Source: Methanosarcinales archaeon
GTDB lineage: Archaea > Halobacteriota > Methanosarcinia > Methanosarcinales > Methanogasteraceae
Length of the DNA stretch: 30,140 nucleotides
Assembly (NCBI GenBank): GCA_003661105.1
Contig: QMVM01000002.1
Span: forward strand, 1-30,140
Reading direction: 5' to 3'
Below are positions 28,040 to 30,140 of this stretch, in pieces; the stretch's first letter is position 1, and each line of letters opens with the position of its first letter. The position numbers and the translations under genes were made by a program. Below the pieces are notes generated by a model. That model had not been told where the DNA came from, did not search any database, and saw only the letters and a program-made list of their open reading frames with translations.

Positions 28040-30140
28040 TCAGTGTGAACTCTTCTCACTCCACTCACGCACCTTCCCATCTACCAGCTCCTCTGACCAC
28101 GCGCCATCGCAAAGGATCATCTCCTCCTGCATCCACTGCGGCAGGTGCTGGCGCACACCAAGCCCTTCCGAATTCGAGAACCTCGAATCGCAGAGCACCA
28201 GAACCCCGGTCTCTTCTGCCGACCGATGCACCCTGCCGAGTGCCTGAAGCGCCTTATTGATCGCTGGAAGTGTATACGCGATAAACATCCCTTTATCTTT
28301 CCCGTATTTTCTCTGATAATACGAATTGACAAGTTTCTGCACCTCTGAAAATGCAGCCAACGGAAACCCGACAACGATGGCCCCTTTGAGCGCCTCTCCG
28401 TGATAATCGATCCCCTCACTCATCTTTCCACCACAAACCGCCAGCAAAACCCCTTTCTGCTCACTGCTTCCTGATTCAAAGAACTCACCTAAAATATACG
28501 GCACCTCTGCCGCTTCTTTTGGTTCAACATACATTTTTTTCCCGGAGTCATAAGCCGTTTGCCCACAGTAATCAAGATACTGATCCATCATGAAATAGGA
28601 TGTGAAATAAACCGCAACGTTGCCAGACACTCCGTTTATCAGGGCAGATATGTGCAGTTCTATCTCTCTTCGATTGTTGGCATCGTTTCGGGATGCAGAC
28701 CGGCTGGTTGCGTCTTTTGCCCCGAGCACTAGCCGTTTCGCCTCTGGGAACTGGTTCGGGATCATCAGCTTCTCTACCCTCCCGTTCTGCCCGAAATAAT
28801 AGAGTTCGTAAGCGTCCACAGGCGAGAGCGTTCCTGAGATCAATATGGTGGCGTGGACTGTATCGGCAAGTCCGGATATGACCGGACTCGGATCGAGGCT
28901 GCGGATCTCAAGCGATAACCACTGGCGATCCCTTAGCAACTTTACAGGGAGATATGCGGAATCACTCTTTGCGTAATGAGCCATGAACAGGAATTCGGCA
29001 ACACGCTCAAGAAAACCCTCTGCCGATTCAGAAGACTTCTGTTTTCGCTTTTTGATCTTCTGCGCAAGCTTCAAAAGGTCAGCCATCGTCTGTTCATCAT
29101 CCCGCGCCAGCCCACCGCCCGTGTATATGAAGTCAGCAAACATCCCCGGATCGAACCACGCCTCGGTCTGGGTTTTGTTCTGCCAGCGGTCAAGCGTCCT
29201 CTCCATATACGTCTGTATTCGGTAAAGAACCTCTTTTGCAGACCGGACTTCACCCTTATCTCCGGGAAACTGGTTAACTTCGGTTATCGCCTTATCGACG
29301 ATGTACGTAGTGATGATGTCGCTGTTGATGTTCCTGACAGTGTCTCCGAGATTGTGCGCCTCATCTACGAGGAGGATCGTGTTTTCCGGGTTTATCTCAA
29401 GCCAGTCAAAGAGAGCATCCCGCATCGTGTCGTCGAATACGTGGTTGTAATTTAGAATGATGATATCGGCATTCTTAGCACCTATCGCCATTACCTCGTA
29501 CGGGCATGTGTGCGTGCACCGTTTGTGCAGTTCTTCAGGATACAGGACATCCCATAGGATCGCCTCGCTGTCCTTTCTCGCCTGTTTCGATGGTCTGAAA
29601 TTCTTTAAACCCTCGACGGTGTACACTTCCTTCGAATATAGATAATAGGGGCAGAATGTGCGATAGCCCGGCGTTTCGTCCCTTATATCTGCTTCAATTG
29701 ATGGATCGGTACCCGGATCGTAGACATTATACTCCTTCGCTGACCGGTTGTTCTGCCTGATCTTCTCGTCCAGTTTCGCCTCGAGAAAGTCCATCGTGAA
29801 CACCTTCATGAGATCGCATCCTGTATAGACGTTCTCGAATTCGCCTGCGAGTTTGCACATCTTGTGCTTCCCAACGAGGTATGCGACCTTTGGGACGTGA
29901 TCCGTGTTCTCCTTGATCTTTTTGATCTCGCCCAGGTATACTCCAATCTGGCTTACGGTCCGAAGCGCAACAACAATCTTGTTTCCGCCGCGGTTTGCGA
30001 GCAGTGATGCGATGATACTCGTCTTTCCACTCCCGGTCGGCGCATCAATCATCAGGACGCGATGCTCGCCGGTACATACGACCTCCTGCACCCGATCAAG
30101 CATCGTGTCCTGATGCGGGCGGAAGGATGGATACGGAAAC
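28040..30140 (-). CDS. XPD/Rad3-like Fe-S DNA helicase, 5' end outside the window
   Basis: About 700 residues of a superfamily 2 helicase. The frame is open to the window edge: FPYPSFRPHQDTMLDRVQEV includes the XPD-type leader ahead of the first visible ATG (30103), so the true start lies outside. Walker A APTGSGKT, DEAH-box VDEAHN and motif VI QALGRVHRS are present. Cysteines in KMCKLAG, YTGCDL, TFCPYYLYS and KRCTHTCPYEVM fit the 4Fe-4S domain of XPD/DinG helicases. Such 5'-3' helicases act in nucleotide excision repair or R-loop/G-quadruplex removal. It is the last gene of its unit on this strand, with about 530 bases to mtrE. Confidence 0.88.
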   Translation of the reverse strand, partial: FPYPSFRPHQDTMLDRVQEVVCTGEHRVLMIDAPTGSGKTSIIASLLANRGGNKIVVALRTVSQIGVYLGEIKKIKENTDHVPKVAYLVGKHKMCKLAGEFENVYTGCDLMKVFTMDFLEAKLDEKIRQNNRSAKEYNVYDPGTDPSIEADIRDETPGYRTFCPYYLYSKEVYTVEGLKNFRPSKQARKDSEAILWDVLYPEELHKRCTHTCPYEVMAIGAKNADIIILNYNHVFDDTMRDALFDWLEINPENTILLVDEAHNLGDTVRNINSDIITTYIVDKAITEVNQFPGDKGEVRSAKEVLYRIQTYMERTLDRWQNKTQTEAWFDPGMFADFIYTGGGLARDDEQTMADLLKLAQKIKKRKQKSSESAEGFLERVAEFLFMAHYAKSDSAYLPVKLLRDRQWLSLEIRSLDPSPVISGLADTVHATILISGTLSPVDAYELYYFGQNGRVEKLMIPNQFPEAKRLVLGAKDATSRSASRNDANNRREIELHISALINGVSGNVAVYFTSYFMMDQYLDYCGQTAYDSGKKMYVEPKEAAEVPYILGEFFESGSSEQKGVLLAVCGGKMSEGIDYHGEALKGAIVVGFPLAAFSEVQKLVNSYYQRKYGKDKGMFIAYTLPAINKALQALGRVHRSAEETGVLVLCDSRFSNSEGLGVRQHLPQWMQEEMILCDGAWSEELVDGKVREWSEKSSH

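Overview
The window comes from a methane-metabolising archaeon. It carries a complete mtrEDCBAFGH operon (Na+-pumping methyl-H4MPT:coenzyme M methyltransferase). It also has a tetrahydromethanopterin biosynthesis kinase (mptE), the small subunit of archaeal phosphomevalonate dehydratase, an Sm-like protein, ribosomal protein L37e, archaeal-type GluRS and TATA-type promoters. The mtr sequences look most like the Methanosarcinales/ANME-2 side of Halobacteriota, but that placement is inference. The sequence cannot tell a methanogen from an anaerobic methane oxidiser. TAG ends several ordinary genes here (kamA, gltX, ilvE, mtrC, DUF424), so routine pyrrolysine decoding of TAG is unlikely.

Layout. 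1-1091 (minus): ferrous iron uptake genes feoA, feoA and a split feoB (separate GTPase and membrane parts), behind TTAGG/CCTAA iron-box-like operators. 1272-2313 (plus): moaC and an overlapping DUF99 gene. 2314-3377: an AT-rich accessory patch with a tiny leaderless ORF, a helix-turn-helix ORF with an in-frame amber stop, and a long inverted repeat. 3378-7487 (minus): a seven-gene putative signalling operon, in order V4R protein, 13-cysteine protein, two cysteine-bearing V4R-like proteins, Roadblock protein, KaiC-like/small-GTPase fusion, and KaiC-like ATPase. 7985-9085 (minus): KamA-family radical SAM aminomutase. 9395-11184 (minus): tRNA-Gln(CUG) four bases in front of the GluRS start codon.

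11422-11787 (plus): a second Roadblock gene. 11808-13031 (minus): moeA. 13092-14152 (plus): mptE and the phosphomevalonate dehydratase small subunit. 14260-17493 (plus): a compact run of DUF424 protein, two paralogous coiled-coil proteins, a DUF1786 ASKHA-like protein and a small zinc ribbon. 17783-18649 (minus): ilvE. 19230-22050 (plus): pyrK, lsm, rpl37e and purF. 22047-22376 (minus): a zinc-finger-like protein. 22500-27509 (minus): the mtr operon, with a strong terminator and palindromic operator candidates upstream. 28040-30140 (minus): an XPD/Rad3-like helicase cut by the window edge.

Long intergenic regions hold at least two families of dispersed imperfect inverted repeats. The best candidates for undescribed biology are the V4R/Roadblock/KaiC-GTPase operon and the coiled-coil pair/DUF1786/zinc-ribbon module. 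Smaller points are the tRNA-Gln/GluRS junction, the acidic N-terminal extension of MtrF and the palindromes at the mtr promoter.
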